A DNA stretch of 64,000 nt from Rhizoclosmatium globosum (GCA_002104985.1 MCGO01000103.1:1-64000), one strand, 5' to 3'. Positions 43,255-56,040 are shown, numbered from the stretch's first letter. Translations and numbers: made by a program. Notes: generated from the sequence alone by a model not told the origin.

Positions 43255-46200
43255 TGTCAGAGACGTCTTGGTAGGCTGGATGGGTTCCTCTGCAAGCTAT
43301 GGTTTCCAGGGCCTAAGGCAATGCAACGAGCAAAGTCGCATTGGTCCCATACAGCCGAGTTTTCAACTCCTTGCTTCAAGATTGTGCGTCTGGGTATTGG
43401 TGGTTCTGGTGGTATTGATGGGTTGGTGCGTCAGTGTTGGGTTGGTGCGTCAGTACGTCAGAGACGTCTTGGTGGGCTGGATGGGTTCCTCTGCAAGCTA
43501 TGGTTTCCAGGGCCTAAGGCAATGCAACGAGCAAAGTCGCATTGGTCCCATACAGCCGAGTTTTCAACTCCTTGCTTCAAGATTGTGCGTCTGGGTGTTG
43601 GTGGTTCTGGTGGTATTGATGGGTTGGTGTGTCAGTGTTGGGTTGGTGCGTCAGTACGTCAGAGACGTCTTGGTGGGCTGGATGGGTTCCTCTGCAAGCT
43701 ATGGTTTCCAGGGCCTAAGGCAATGCAACGAGCAAAGTCGCATTGGTCCCATACAGCCGAGTTTTCAACTCCTTGCTTCAAGATTGTGCGTCTGGGTGTT
43801 GGTGGTTCTGGTGGTATTGATGGGTTGGTGTGTCAGTGTTGGGTTGGTGCGTCAGTGCGTCAGTGTCAGAGACGTCTTGGTGGGCTGGATGGGTTCCTCT
43901 GCAAGCTATGGTTTCCAGGGCCTAAGGCAATGCAACGAGCAAAGTCGCATTGGTCCCATACAGCCGAGTTTTCAACTCCTTGCTTCAAGATTGTGCGTCT
44001 GGGTGTTGGTGGTTCTGGTGGTATTGATGGGTTGGTGTGTCAGTGTTGGGTTGGTGCGTCAGTGCGTCAGTGTCAGAGACGTCTTGGTGGGCTGGATGGG
44101 TTCCTCTGCAAGCTATGGTTTCCAGGGCCTAAGGCAATGCAACGAGCAAAGTCGCATTGGTCCCATACAGCCGATCAACTCCTTGCTTCAAGATTGTGCG
44201 TCTGGGTGTTGGTGGTTCTGGTGGTATTGATGGGTTGGTGTGTCAGTGATGGGTTGGTGCGTCAGTGTGTCAGTACGTCAGAGACGTCTTGGTGGGCTGG
44301 ATGGGTTCCTCTGCAAGCTATGGTTTCCAGGGCCTAAGGCAATGCAACGAGCAAAGTCGCATTGGTCCCATACAGCCGATCAACTCCTTGCTTCAAGATT
44401 GTGCGTCTGGGTGTTGGTGGTTCTGGTGGTATTGATGGGTTGGTGCGTCAGTGTGTCAGTACGTCAGAGACGTCTTGGTGGGCTGGATGGGTTCCTCTGC
44501 AAGCTATGGTTTCCAGGGCCTAAGGCAATGCAACGAGCAAAGTCGCATTGGTCCCATACAGCCGAGTTTTCAACTCCTTGCTTCAAGATTGTGCGTCTGG
44601 GTGTTGGTGGTTCTGGTGGTATTGATGGGTTGGTGCGTCAGTGTGTCAGTACGTCAGAGACGTCTTGGTGGGCTGGATGGGTTCCTCTGCAAGCTATGGT
44701 TTCCAGGGCCTAAGGCAATGCAACGAGCAAAGTCGCATTGGTCCCATACAGCCGAGTTTTCAACTCCTTGCTTCAAGATTGTGCGTCTGGGTGTTGGTGG
44801 TTCTGGTGGTATTGATGGGTTGGTGTGTCAGTGTTGGTTGGTGCGTCAGTGCGTCAGTGTCAGAGACGTCTTGGTGGGCTGGATGGGTTCCTCTGCAAGC
44901 TATGGTTTCCAGGGCCTAAGGCAATGCAACGAGCAAAGTCGCATTGGTCCCATACAGCCGAGTTTTCAACTCCTTGCTTCAAGATTGTGCGTCTGGGTGT
45001 TGGTGGTTCTGGTGGTATTGATGGGTTGGTGCGTCAGTGTGTCAGTACGTCAGAGACGTCTTGGTGGGCTGGATGGGTTCCTCTGCAAGCTATGGTTTCC
45101 AGGGCCTAAGGCAATGCAACGAGCAAAGTCGCATTGGTCCCATACAGCCGAGTTTTCAACTCCTTGCTTCAAGATTGTGCGTCTGGGTGTTGGTGGTTCT
45201 GGTGGTATTGATGGGTTGGTGTGTCAGTGTTGGGTTGGTGCGTCAGTGCGTCAGTGTCAGAGACGTCTTGGTGGGCTGGATGGGTTCCTCTGCAAGCTAT
45301 GGTTTCCAGGGCCTAAGGCAATGCAACGAGCAAAGTCGCATTGGTCCCATACAGCCGAGTTTTCAACTCCTTGCTTCAAGATTGTGCGTCTGGGTGTTGG
45401 TGGTTCTGGTGGTATTGATGGGTTGGTGTGTCAGTGTTGGGTTGGTGCGTCAGTGCGTCAGTGTCAGAGACGTCTTGGTGGGCTGGATGGGTTCCTCTGC
45501 AAGCTATGGTTTCCAGGGCCTAAGGCAATGCAACGAGCAAAGTCGCATTGGTCCCATACAGCCGAGTTTTCAACTCCTTGCTTCAAGATTGTGCGTCTGG
45601 GTGTTGGTGGTTCTGGTGGTATTGATGGGTTGGTGTGTCAGTGTTGGGTTGGTGCGTCAGTGCGTCAGTGTCAGAGACGTCTTGGTGGGCTGGATGGGTT
45701 CCTCTGCAAGCTATGGTTTCCAGGGCCTAAGGCAATGCAACGAGCAAAGTCGCATTGGTCCCATACAGCCGATCAACTCCTTGCTTCAAGATTGTGCGTC
45801 TGGGTGTTGGTGGTTCTGGTGGTATTGATGGGTTGGTGCGTCAGTGTGTCAGTACGTCAGAGACGTCTTGGTGGGCTGGATGGGTTCCTCTGCAAGCTAT
45901 GGTTTCCAGGGCCTAAGGCAATGCAACGAGCAAAGTCGCATTGGTCCCATACAGCCGAGTTTTCAACTCCTTGCTTCAAGATTGTGCGTCTGGGTGTTGG
46001 TGGTTCTGGTGGTATTGATGGGTTGGTGTGTCAGTGTTGGGTTGGTGTGTCAGTGCGTCAGTGTCAGAGACGTCTTGGTGGGCTGGATGGGTTCCTCTGC
46101 AAGCTATGGTTTCCAGGGCCTAAGGCAATGCAACGAGCAAAGTCGCATTGGTCCCATACAGCCGAGTTTTCAACTCCTTGCTTCAAGATTGTGCGTCTGG

Positions 46201-48582
46201 ATGTTGGTGGTTCTGGTGGTATTGATGGGTTGGTGCGTCAGTGTGTCAGTACGTCAGAGACGTCTTGGTGGGCTGGATGGGTTCCTTTGCAAGCTATGGT
46301 TTCCAGGGCCTAAGGCAATGCAACGAGCAAAGTCGCATTGGTCCCATACAGCCGAGTTTTCAACTCCTTGCTTCAAGATTGTGCGTCTGGGTGTTGGTGG
46401 TTCTGGTGGTATTGATGGGTTGGTGTGTCAGTGATGGGTTGGTGCGTCAGTGTGTCAGTACGTCAGAGACGTCTTGGTGGGCTGGATGGGTTCCTCTGCA
46501 AGCTATGGTTTCCAGGGCCTAAGGCAATGCAACGAGCAAAGTCGCATTGGTCCCATACAGCCGAGTTTTCAACTCCTTGCTTCAAGATTGTGCGTCTGGG
46601 TGTTGGTGGTTCTGGTGGTATTGATGGGTTGGTGCGTCAGTGTGTCAGTACGTCAGAGACGTCTTGGTGGGCTGGATGGGTTCCTCTGCAAGCTATGGTT
46701 TCCAGGGCCTAAGGCAATGCAACGAGCAAAGTCGCATTGGTCCCATACAGCCGATCAACTCCTTGCTTCAAGATTGTGCGTCTGGGTGTTGGTGGTTCTG
46801 GTGGTATTGATGGGTTGGTGTGTCAGTGTTGGGTTGGTGCGTCAGTGCGTCAGTGTCAGAGACGTCTTGGTGGGCTGGATGGGTTCCTCTGCAAGCTATG
46901 GTTTCCAGGGCCTAAGGCAATGCAACGAGCAAAGTCGCATTGGTCCCATACAGCCGAGTTTTCAACTCCTTGCTTCAAGATTGTGCGTCTGGGTGTTGGT
47001 GGTTCTGGTGGTATTGATGGGTTGGTGTGTCAGTGTTGGGTTGGTGCGTCAGTGCGTCAGTGTCAGAGACGTCTTGGTGGGCTGGATGGGTTCCTCTGCA
47101 AGCTATGGTTTCCAGGGCCTAAGGCAATGCAACGAGCAAAGTCGCATTGGTCCCATACAGCCGATCAACTCCTTGCTTCAAGATTGTGCGTCTGGGTGTT
47201 GGTGGTTCTGGTGGTATTGATGGGTTGGTGCGTCAGTGTGTCAGTACGTCAGAGACGTCTTGGTGGGCTGGATGGGTTCCTCTGCAAGCTATGGTTTCCA
47301 GGGCCTAAGGCAATGCAACGAGCAAAGTCGCATTGGTCCCATACAGCCGAGTTTTCAACTCCTTGCTTCAAGATTGTGCGTCTGGGTGTTGGTGGTTCTG
47401 GTGGTATTGATGGGTTGGTGTGTCAGTGTTGGGTTGGTGCGTCAGTGCGTCAGTGTCAGAGACGTCTTGGTGGGCTGGATGGGTTCCTCTGCAAGCTATG
47501 GTTTCCAGGGCCTAAGGCAATGCAACGAGCAAAGTCGCATTGGTCCCATACAGCCGAGTTTTCAACTCCTTGCTTCAAGATTGTGCGTCTGGATGTTGGT
47601 GGTTCTGGTGGTATTGATGGGTTGGTGCGTCAGTGTGTCAGTACGTCAGAGACGTCTTGGTGGGCTGGATGGGTTCCTTTGCAAGCTATGGTTTCCAGGG
47701 CCTAAGGCAATGCAACGAGCAAAGTCGCATTGGTCCCATACAGCCGAGTTTTCAACTCCTTGCTTCAAGATTGTGCGTCTGGGTGTTGGTGGTTCTGGTG
47801 GTATTGATGGGTTGGTGTGTCAGTGTTGGGTTGGTGCGTCAGTGCGTCAGTGTCAGAGACGTCTTGGTGGGCTGGATGGGTTCCTCTGCAAGCTATGGTT
47901 TCCAGGGCCTAAGGCAATGCAACGAGCAAAGTCGCATTGGTCCCATACAGCCGAGTTTTCAACTCCTTGCTTCAAGATTGTGCGTCTGGGTGTTGGTGGT
48001 TCTGGTGGTATTGACGGGTTGGTGCGTCAGTGTGTCAGTACGTCAGAGACGTCTTGGTGGGCTGGATGGGTTCCTCTGCAAGCTATGGTTTCCAGGGCCT
48101 AAGGCAATGCAACGAGCAAAGTCGCATTGGTCCCATACAGCCGAGTTTTCAACTCCTTGCTTCAAGATTGTGCGTCTGGGTGTTGGTGGTTCTGGTGGTA
48201 TTGATGGGTTGGTGTGTCAGTGTTGGGTTGGTGCGTCAGTGCGTCAGTGTCAGAGACGTCTTGGTGGGCTGGATGGGTTCCTCTGCAAGCTATGGTTTCC
48301 AGGGCCTAAGGCAATGCAACGAGCAAAGTCGCATTGGTCCCATACAGCCGAGTTTTCAACTCCTTGCTTCAAGATTGTGCGTCTGGGTGTTGGTGGTTCT
48401 GGTGGTATTGATGGGTTGGTGTGTCAGTGTTGGGTTGGTGCGTCAGTGCGTCAGTGTCAGAGACGTCTTGGTGGGCTGGATGGGTTCCTCTGCAAGCTAT
48501 GGTTTCCAGGGCCTAAGGCAATGCAACGAGCAAAGTCGCATTGGTCCCATACAGCCGAGTTTTCAACTCCTTGCTTCAAGAT
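43255..48582. repeat. 186-207-bp tandem array, about 27 units
   Basis: AGACGTCTTGGTGGGCTGG recurs about 27 times from 43261 to 48464. Spacing varies (201, 207, 205, 186 and so on), mainly because a GGTTGGTGYGTCAGTGT sub-block is present in one to three copies and a 6-base GAGTTT element is sometimes absent. Most spacings are multiples of three, so frames stay open for hundreds of codons (up to 620). The translated peptides (GFLCKLWFPGPKAMQRAKS and its shifted version) resemble no domain I know. The last unit is cut at CTTCAAG (48582) and joined to B2. Confidence 0.95.
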
Positions 48583-49066
48583 GCCACACTTCCCAGCTAC
48601 CTCCACATCAAGGGCAGTGATTCTGAAGACACCACGCGATGGTCCGATGATGAGCCTGGGAATCCTGAAGACACCACGCGATGGTCCGATGGAGAACCCT
48701 CGCAGCCACACCCCACTCCCATTCCCATACTAACCCACTGCTATTTAAGCTGGTAGCAGTCTGAATTCATTTATTGGGTACACATTACTATCAGTTTCTT
48801 TCAGTACTGGGTTCATACACTTTTTGTTAAAGAGATTGCAATAATGAAATAAACAGTTTCCTTGTCCTTGCATATATTTCTCTAGTTTCGAAAGTGAAAA
48901 CAACTGAAATGGGTTGAACAATAAACCAACTTTATTCTGAACTGAAGTAATCAAATGTGTGAAATTAGAGTTGCAAGCGGCTTTGGCAACGACATTAAGA
49001 GTGATGTGACATGGTATCGGGCATGTGTACGAGCTGATTGTGTGATTATACACAGATACAACACCA

Positions 49067-49285
49067 TCAACTCACACTAAACAGAGATTGCATTCTGGCA
49101 CACCACGCCTCATTGCTATCCTCAACAATTCTGCACCAAATCCCAGATTCGAACGTCCTGAACAGATGCAACTCGTCACTCTTGCACAGGCAACAGAGCC
49201 AGCCAGTTAACAGAAATTTGCTGATAATATCCAAACAGCGCTTGCAGTTTACCAACTTGAAATGATACTGTGCGTAAAAAGAGAG
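49067..49285 (-). CDS. B-family terminal exon, copy B2
   Basis: Same 73-codon frame as 34213-34431 and identical at the protein level as far as I can read, ending MQSLFSVS then TGA. See B1 for description. Confidence 0.5.
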   Translation of the reverse strand, partial: LSFYAQYHFKLVNCKRCLDIISKFLLTGWLCCLCKSDELHLFRTFESGIWCRIVEDSNEAWCARMQSLFSVS

Positions 49286-50150
49286 CTGCAAGTTGTACAT
49301 TGAATACATTCAGCAAAAAAGAAAACCACTCACCAACACCAACAATTCCCGTTCCAGCTTCGTCTATGACTTTGGGACGCTATTAAAAGACGTTCAGTAC
49401 TGTGAGGGACCTGTAGGTTGTAAATTGAGTAACTGCGAGCGGCGAGCGAAGAAGAAAGCAAATCACTCGCCAACATGAACTCTCCGACTCCCGGTTCCAA
49501 CTTCGGCTGTGAGTTCAGTATGTTATTAATTGACGTTTTGTACTAAGAGAGAACTACAAGTCTTAATTTGAGTAAATGCGAGGGAATAAGCAAATCGCCC
49601 ACCTCATTTTCCGACTCCAAGTTTCAACTGCGGCTATGAGTTCTGCAGGTTACTGAATGGCGTTGCGTACAACGAGGGCACTGAAAGTCGTAAATTCAAT
49701 ATACCTGGTCAAAAAAGCAAACCCCTAACTTGCAAATTGAGTAAACGTCGCCTAAAAAGCAAACCACCACCAACTTCGCTTTCCAGCTTCCGGTATTAAC
49801 ACCGCCAATGAGTTTGATACGCTATTGAATGATACTACGCGTAAGAAAAAACCTGTAAGTCGTAAATTGAGTAAACCCAAAAAAACAAACCACTCACCAA
49901 CACGAACTCTCCGACTCCCCGTCCATGAGTTTAGCACGCTATTAAATGATGTTTTGTACTACGAGGGACCTGTAAATTGCAAATCGAATCAGCCACACCG
50001 AAAAACCAAACGACACACCAACACAACTCTCCGAGTTCAATATGTAAATTAACAATACGACGCGTAAGGAGATAGCTGCAAATCGCAAATTGAGTCAACG
50101 CGCCCGAAAAAGCAAACCAACTCACCAACCTCAACTCTCCAACTCCCCGT
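49286..50150 (-). repeat. Tandem exon-intron modules, copy B2
   Basis: Copy of 34432-35300 with a handful of substitutions, including the GC-donor intron and the 45-bp GTGAGTGG intron (49853-49897). A TAC to TAA change near 49545 distinguishes it from B3. Confidence 0.65.
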
Positions 50151-50279
50151 TCAAACTCCGCCTATGAGTTCAGTACATTAATCACCATCCATCGTTACAT
50201 CTCAACACTCCGTCCCTTCCCAAACACCACTAGCCTTCGGACGATTCCTTCTTCTGCACGGATATCCACCATCTTTTTG

Positions 50280-51514
50280 TCAAGGTCTTGCTTTTGAGTA
50301 GAGATATCCGATTGTATGCGCACGAATTCGGTTCAGGTGTGGATATAGGTGTGGTTTGGGAAATGGGGGAGTCGAGAGCAGATGCGTCTTTTGGGAGTGT
50401 GGTTTGGGGGTTTCTTTTGTGGTTATGTTGTCGACTATGACGGAGACGTGAAGGGTCTTGTCCGTGGCAATTTGGGTTATGAGTATTGTTTTGTGGAGGG
50501 AGAAACCCAATACGTTTACGTGCAAGGGCATATAGAACAGGCTCGATTGGTTTGGTGCTGCTTCAGGAGTGCCGTCAATTTCTGACGTTTGTGGGAAGGA
50601 AACAATGCAGGGAGCGTCGATACTGATGCGACTTGGAGGAGCTGTTTTTGATGAATGTGACTGCAGTGATTTTGTAATTGTTTTGAGGTTGCTTGCAGAT
50701 GAATGGGTCGTTGACGTTGGTATTTGATGATGTGCAATTGAAGGGGGGACTGTAACTGAGATTGGTAAGGTTCGGGTTTCCTGTTTGCGTTCAGTACATT
50801 TCCCAAAACAAATACAAAGAGCTCACCTTGATTTTAAGGTAAAGGTTGTATAAAAGAGTTCAAACTAACTTGTCCATGATATACGCGTGTGCTGAAGCAG
50901 TGAATCAATATTCGTTGGATTGTGTCCTCATCTTGATCCAAGACGACCGTGCCATATATACTTTCTGCACATGACTCCGACCGCGAAACCGAGTACTGAA
51001 CCTCAGCCAATGCCACATCCATTTTAGAAACGTCGACTGCTTGAGTTTCTGATGAGGACTCCAACTCAAGCACCGTATCAACCTTCTCCGGCGCCACATC
51101 TACCTTCGCCTTCAACACCAGCAACCGCAACCTTCTCCTTTTTCCTCTTCTTCTTGTATTTTGTCTTCATTTCCCCTGCAGCCACTCCGACGTCAAGACT
51201 TCCAACATCATCAACCTCCGACCCATGATCTGTCATCGCGACTTCCCTCCTCTCCGTCACTTAAAACTAACGTCGTAGAACTTCCAGCGTTTGTTACAGT
51301 AGGCAAAGAAATTGGAGCATCGTTTCCAGCATTTGTGAACGACTGATAGGAATGAAACTGAGACAGCTGTTCCGCAAGAACGCGTTAGAATATTCGCGCC
51401 AAAGTCAGCGACAGAAATCAACGGATTAAGAATGGTTCCATTGAAACTGTAGAGGTAGCGCTGACAACGAGTACTCTGGCTCATCGTCCAAGGCTTTACA
51501 GCAGACGTTTGCAC
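50280..51514 (-). pseudogene. B-family body, copy B2, internally deleted
   Basis: Keeps DVAPEKVDTVLELESSSETQ and QAVDVSKMDVALAEVQYSVS, the lysine patch (KYKKKRKKEK) and the start of the DFGANI block. It then jumps, near 51425, straight to the sequence equivalent to 58525 in B3, losing the Thr-rich part. Its frame breaks match those of B1 and B3. Confidence 0.4.
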
Positions 51515-52800
51515 ACCTTTTGCCCGGGGTGTCGCTGCGTCAAAGTCGTCTGGTTTGTCTGAGTCGTGGATTGGGTCGAGTTGTTCAGAGACTCCGCGAG
51601 AAGGAGGGCGTTGAAGTCTTCAGTCTTTGGTTGATTGTAGGTTGGTGGGGTTTGTGCTGTCGATGAGGGATTCGGCGAAGGGGAAGAGACAGCGACTTGG
51701 ACAAAAGGGCTGGCCTACTCACACCAATAACACCTTGAACTCTTCTCTGCCGACGAAAATCGGTTAGATACATATTAAAAAATTGAAATTGTTCAAATGA
51801 AAGCAAAACTGAAGGGTTGAAGGCTCCAGCTTCGTTTTGTTGGCAAGGAGAGTTGCCCACAAAGCCATCAATCAACCGATTCAATCCATCCTCCATATAC
51901 GTTGCATTTAAGGGAAATATGAATGGGGGGTACTCACTTTCTATAACGATTTCGCGATTTCGAGTTGTGCGACGCCAACAGAGAGAGCTTTCAAGTATTT
52001 AATCCTGGAACAAGACGACTCTCGCGCAAATAAAACGCGTATGATGTTGGTACACTTGAGTCGCGCATAAAGATTGAAGTAAGGAGGAAGATGAATTGTA
52101 GAGTACTTGAGAGAGATGAATACTGAGTGGCAATTGGCAACGATGGAGAGGGGTATCTTAGGACTTAGAGATGGCGAGTTTTCGAAATGTTGAACACAAC
52201 TGCTATAAACTAATGCGTCACGAGGAATAAACGGTGGATTTGCTCGGAGTGGATTCAAAAGTCTTTCTTCTCTCACTGTTGGAACGAAGGCTCAGTAATC
52301 TTGTCTTTCCCAGCGTGTCACTCACCACTGTGTCGAATTCGTACACTCATTTCGATGCTGTTAGACGGCCGTGGGTGATTGTGTTAAGGTTGTCACGTAG
52401 TCTTTGATTCGATAATACGGCGACTCGGGATTCTTCTAAGGAGTGGAAGTATTGGTTAGACAGGTGTGTGAGGAGATACTCCGAGAGAGGAGGGGAGCTC
52501 AGAGTGCTTTGCATCAGTACCCTTTCAGAGTGCCAGACACGAGACGAGTTCTCCAGTCAAGAGATCTTTTCTAAGAAGCACGGACGAACGGAATATGGTT
52601 ACCTCTTCTCTCTCGAATTGTGTTTGACAGCCAGATTGCACATAACCAAGGAGGGCATTGGTTCGAAGGGACTTGCTGAATTCACATCGGCGGTAAGAAC
52701 GTATGTCCGTGGTGGGTTGTGAAGGTGGTGGCAGTTGGGACAAGGTGGATGGAGTGTACTTTGCTATTAATATTTCCATCAACTATTGAAAGAAGTCTCA

Positions 52801-53460
52801 ACGTGAAAGGAAGCACGTTGTCACGCCACTCAATCCGTCAGTCGTTTACAGACCCTTCAACTCAGTCGTTTACAGACCCTTCAACGTCTGCTGCATCTTA
52901 CCAGTAAAAACTTTGCAGACCAACGGCGTTGTCGAGCCGCAGTATTGTACATTAACTTTTCACATTTCACAGAGTGATTGGAATTTCTTGTATAATCGAG
53001 GAACGCGCAATCCAATGACATTGATTTCGAATATTTAAACGAGCACACGATGCTAGTTATTTGCGCCACCATTCCGACATTGAACGTGTCAGAGCTCGTA
53101 AGGTTTCAAGGACTAGCTTCGACGATTGTTTTTCTGTGGGATTAAGTGCAACGTAAGTTTAACAATTTCTGGAAACCTTGAATCAAGAAGTCAATAACTC
53201 CTGTTCTGACAGTCTTATCTGAGCGCAATCACATTCGCATCCTCATACAAGTATTTTCCATTCAGTGTGCAATGAGTAGACGACGCAAATGTTCTCCAGT
53301 GGGTTCAGATACGGGGGCTTCTGTGATTTCTCTGCAGTGTTGGATTTGAGGTCGTGAATGAATAGTTCCCAGCACCGAGTTCAAAAGATTTAAATGAAGG
53401 TGAGTTCCATGGTGGCTTCAATAACCGTTTTCTTGCCGTTGTGTTGGATAGGATCGAGGG
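52801..53460. other. Unique spacer with a 24-bp direct repeat
   Basis: TCAGTCGTTTACAGACCCTT plus CAAC occurs twice in tandem at 52838-52885. No gene could be supported in the rest. Confidence 0.5.
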
Positions 53461-54153
53461 TCACTTCGCTCTACCTTGACAAGTATATTCCATTATGCTC
53501 GAGGGAATGAGTGACGTGAGTCCTTTTTTGTTCAAGATGTAAGAACCGCTTCTTTGCAGTGACAATGCTGTGATGGTTCCATCAGCGGCAGGAGACAAAT
53601 AGATGACCTCTTGAAACTGTATCAATTTCGGATTGTATCTGAGTGCTGGACTAACGTTGGAGCACACAATTGACGTGTGGTCAAGTTAAAGACTGCCAAA
53701 TACTCTTTCGACGAGTTAAAACCGCCATCCAAGCTCTATACTCTGGTCGTGAATGCGCAGCTGGAGAGCAACTGCTATTCATACGCGTGCAGCTACTTCA
53801 ACTCTCAATATCTGTCAAAGTAGTTTCGAGATGGCCACCAACCTGTCGAATGTGCCAAAGAAACGAGCCGCATCTCCTTCGAAACTGCCCATCAATCCGT
53901 CAGACCTCAGCGTATGCACACGGAAGGAGTGGCAGATGCTGCAATGGAGGCTTCATGAATGGACTGGATGAAAATTTGAAATCGGAGATGACGAAAGCCA
54001 ATCAAATCCTTCAACATCACCAACACAAATCAAGTGTATTCTGAATATTTGGCGAAATAATGATTGTGAGTTTTTTGAAATATTTTCCTCATCTGCTTTT
54101 AAATTTTTTCTCCTTTCCTCACCGTCTATGTTGACTTCCAACTTCCCCCATTC

Positions 54154-54438
54154 ATGGAACGACCCACAAGTGTGCTTTGCTTTATATTAAGCCCATATGA
54201 TTTACTGAGACGTTTGGAGCTGAATATGATTGATAAATGTGAATACATTGGGTTGAAGGGGTGAGGTATCAGTGATCGTTTCAGTTAGTTAATTTTTCAA
54301 CACAGACACGATACTGCAAGAACAATGACGAATTGGACATTTATGTACAGGATGCTCAACAGTGAATCCATATCACATTCATACTGGTCACTGCTCCCAA
54401 ACTTCTCAATCCCAGAATCGTCTTTATCAATGGAGTAG
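54154..54438 (+). CDS. Small C-family protein, C2 version
   Basis: Exon 1 (54154-54260) and exon 2 (54306-54438) join across a 45-bp GTGAGG-CACAG intron to give 79 residues. They start MERPTSVLCFILSPYDLLRR and end LLPNFSIPESSLSME before TAG. Compared with C1 (32630), one A is missing in exon 2, so the tails differ completely although the DNA is nearly the same. One of the two must be a frameshift of the other. Function unknown. Confidence 0.35.
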
Positions 54439-54485
54439 CGACGCGTATGAAGGTTGTGTTAGGCCTTTAAGCCGGCGACAGTGTG

Positions 54486-54692
54486 TTTCAAACAATACAA
54501 CGGTTTGGTAAGTTATATCGGAGTGCTTCTGCACATATCAATAATCTTATTTTTAGAATGGGCAGCTGTCGCCATCGAAAAGCTGCGCAAGAAAAGTTTG
54601 ATTGCGATTCTGCTATCCGTGGTCGACTATCTTAAGAATCACAATCAAAATTCCGCCGCCATCATCAACACAATGACTGGGTCATTCATCTA
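54486..54692 (+). CDS. C-family terminal exon pair
   Basis: A short exon ending CGGTTTG (54507) joins 54557-54692 across a 49-bp intron with a GTAAGT donor and TTTTTAG acceptor. The joined frame reads FQTIQRFEWAAVAIEKLRKK, SLIAILLSVVDYLKNHNQNS and AAIINTMTGSFI, then TAA. It looks like a genuine C-terminus with an amphipathic helix. C1 keeps only the last 70 bases. Upstream exons are not resolved. Confidence 0.45.
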
Positions 54693-54909
54693 ATTAAACC
54701 TGGACTCAATCAACGCAGCCAGTGGGAGGAGATTGATGATACATGGCAAGGCAGGTATTTTGAATGATGACATTGTTGTTTGAGTAATCGAGTGTGCGCG
54801 TGTGAGTGAAAGTTAAAGTGGGTTGAAGTGAGCAGTGAGTCATCTTGGATTAAATGGATGTGGAATGGGACGTGTCTTGGAGTGGGTGCAATGTAGGTAA
54901 AGCCTGTTT

Positions 54910-55206
54910 TTGTGGAATGAGTCACGTGATAAAGTTACTATTTGTTTGTCTTTGTATTTGCACCCTCAATCTATTGACAATTCTCACGCACAAAATTGTC
55001 AGCTCTGCCACAACAACAACAAAAAGCAAATTCATGCCTATTCATCTTTCCCCAAACCAGCCACACTTCCCAGCTACCTCCACATCAAGGGCAGTGATTC
55101 TGAAGACACCACGCGATGGTCCGATGATGAGCCTGGGAATCCTGAAGACACCACGCGATGGTCCGATGGAGAACCCTCGCAGCCACACCCCCTCCCTTTT
55201 ATTTAA
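54910..55206 (+). CDS. Acidic-repeat exon, B3 copy
   Basis: Counterpart of 33300-33596, with one D to N change (NCQLCHNNNKKQIH). Same frame, same TAA, same uncertain start. Confidence 0.3.
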   Translation: MWNESRDKVTICLSLYLHPQSIDNSHAQNCQLCHNNNKKQIHAYSSFPKPATLPSYLHIKGSDSEDTTRWSDDEPGNPEDTTRWSDGEPSQPHPLPFI

Positions 55207-55470
55207 TACCCTCTTCTAGCACATCAAGGGCAGTGATTCTGAAGACACCACGCGATGGTCCGATGATGAGCCTGGGAATCCTGAAGACACCACGCGATGG
55301 TCCGATGGAGAACCCTCGCAGCCACACCCCCTCCCTTTTATTTAATACCCTCTTCTAGCAAATCAAGGGCAGTGATTCTGAAGACACCACGCGATGGTCC
55401 GATGATGAGCCTGGGAATCCTGAAGACACCACGCGATGGTCCGATGGAGAACCCTCGCAGCCACACCCCA
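55083..55470. repeat. 139-bp tandem repeat, three units
   Basis: Same unit and copy number as 33474-33862. The third unit has AAATCAAGGG in place of ACATCAAGGG. Confidence 0.9.
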
Positions 55471-55821
55471 CTCCCATTCCCATACTAACCCACTGCTATT
55501 TAAGCTGGTAGCAGTCTGAATTCATTTATTGGGTACACATTACTATCAGTTTCTTTCAGTACTGGGTTCATACACTTTTTGTTAAAGAGATTGCAATAAT
55601 GAAATAAACAGTTTCCTTGTCCTTGCATATATTTCTCTAGTTTCGAAAGTGACAACAACTGAAATGGGTTGAACAATAAACCAACTTTATTCTGAACTGA
55701 AGTAATCAAATGTGTGAAATTAGAGTTGCAAGCGGCTTTGGCAACGACATTAAGAGTGATGTGACATGGTATCGGACATGTGTACAAGCTGATTGTGTGA
55801 TTATACACAGATACAACACCA

Positions 55822-56040
55822 TCAACTCACACTAAACAGAGATTGCATTCTGGCACACCACGCCTCATTGCTATCCTCAACAATTCTGCACCAAATCCCA
55901 GATTCGAACGTCCTGAACAGATGCAACTCGTCACTCTTGCACAGGCAACAGAGCCAGCCAGTTAACAGAAATTTGCTGATAATATCCAAACAGCGCTTGC
56001 AGTTTGCCAACTTGAAATGATACTGTGCGTAAAAAGAGAG
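55822..56040 (-). CDS. B-family terminal exon, copy B3
   Basis: Same 73 codons as B1 with a single V to A change (KLANCKRC). Preserved acceptor and stop. Confidence 0.5.
   Translation of the reverse strand, partial: LSFYAQYHFKLANCKRCLDIISKFLLTGWLCCLCKSDELHLFRTFESGIWCRIVEDSNEAWCARMQSLFSVS

Larger units (their letters stand above)
48583..52800 (-). repeat. Segmental duplication, copy B2
   Basis: Begins inside the 139-bp unit (single copy) and follows B1 with an offset of 14854 and B3 with an offset of 6755 over the 3' half. It carries the terminal exon, the module array, a shortened body (about 460 bases are missing near 51420 relative to B3 at 58175-58535) and the N-terminal region to about 52800. 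It is followed by C2-type sequence instead of A. Confidence 0.85.
53461..54700 (+). repeat. C-family segment C2
   Basis: Matches C1 from about 31900 to 33070 and runs into B3 as C1 runs into B1. It retains a 170-base block (54471-54637) with an intron that C1 has lost, and lacks about 75 bases present in C1 near 32870-32945. An exon-intron boundary is visible near 53515-53560 (GTGAGT to TTTGCAG). Confidence 0.7.

Noticed and set aside
44451..46313. 620-codon ORF through the 200-bp array
   Set aside because: It is open only because unit lengths are multiples of three. Other registers are open as well and no domain is visible, so I treat it as repeat, not a gene.
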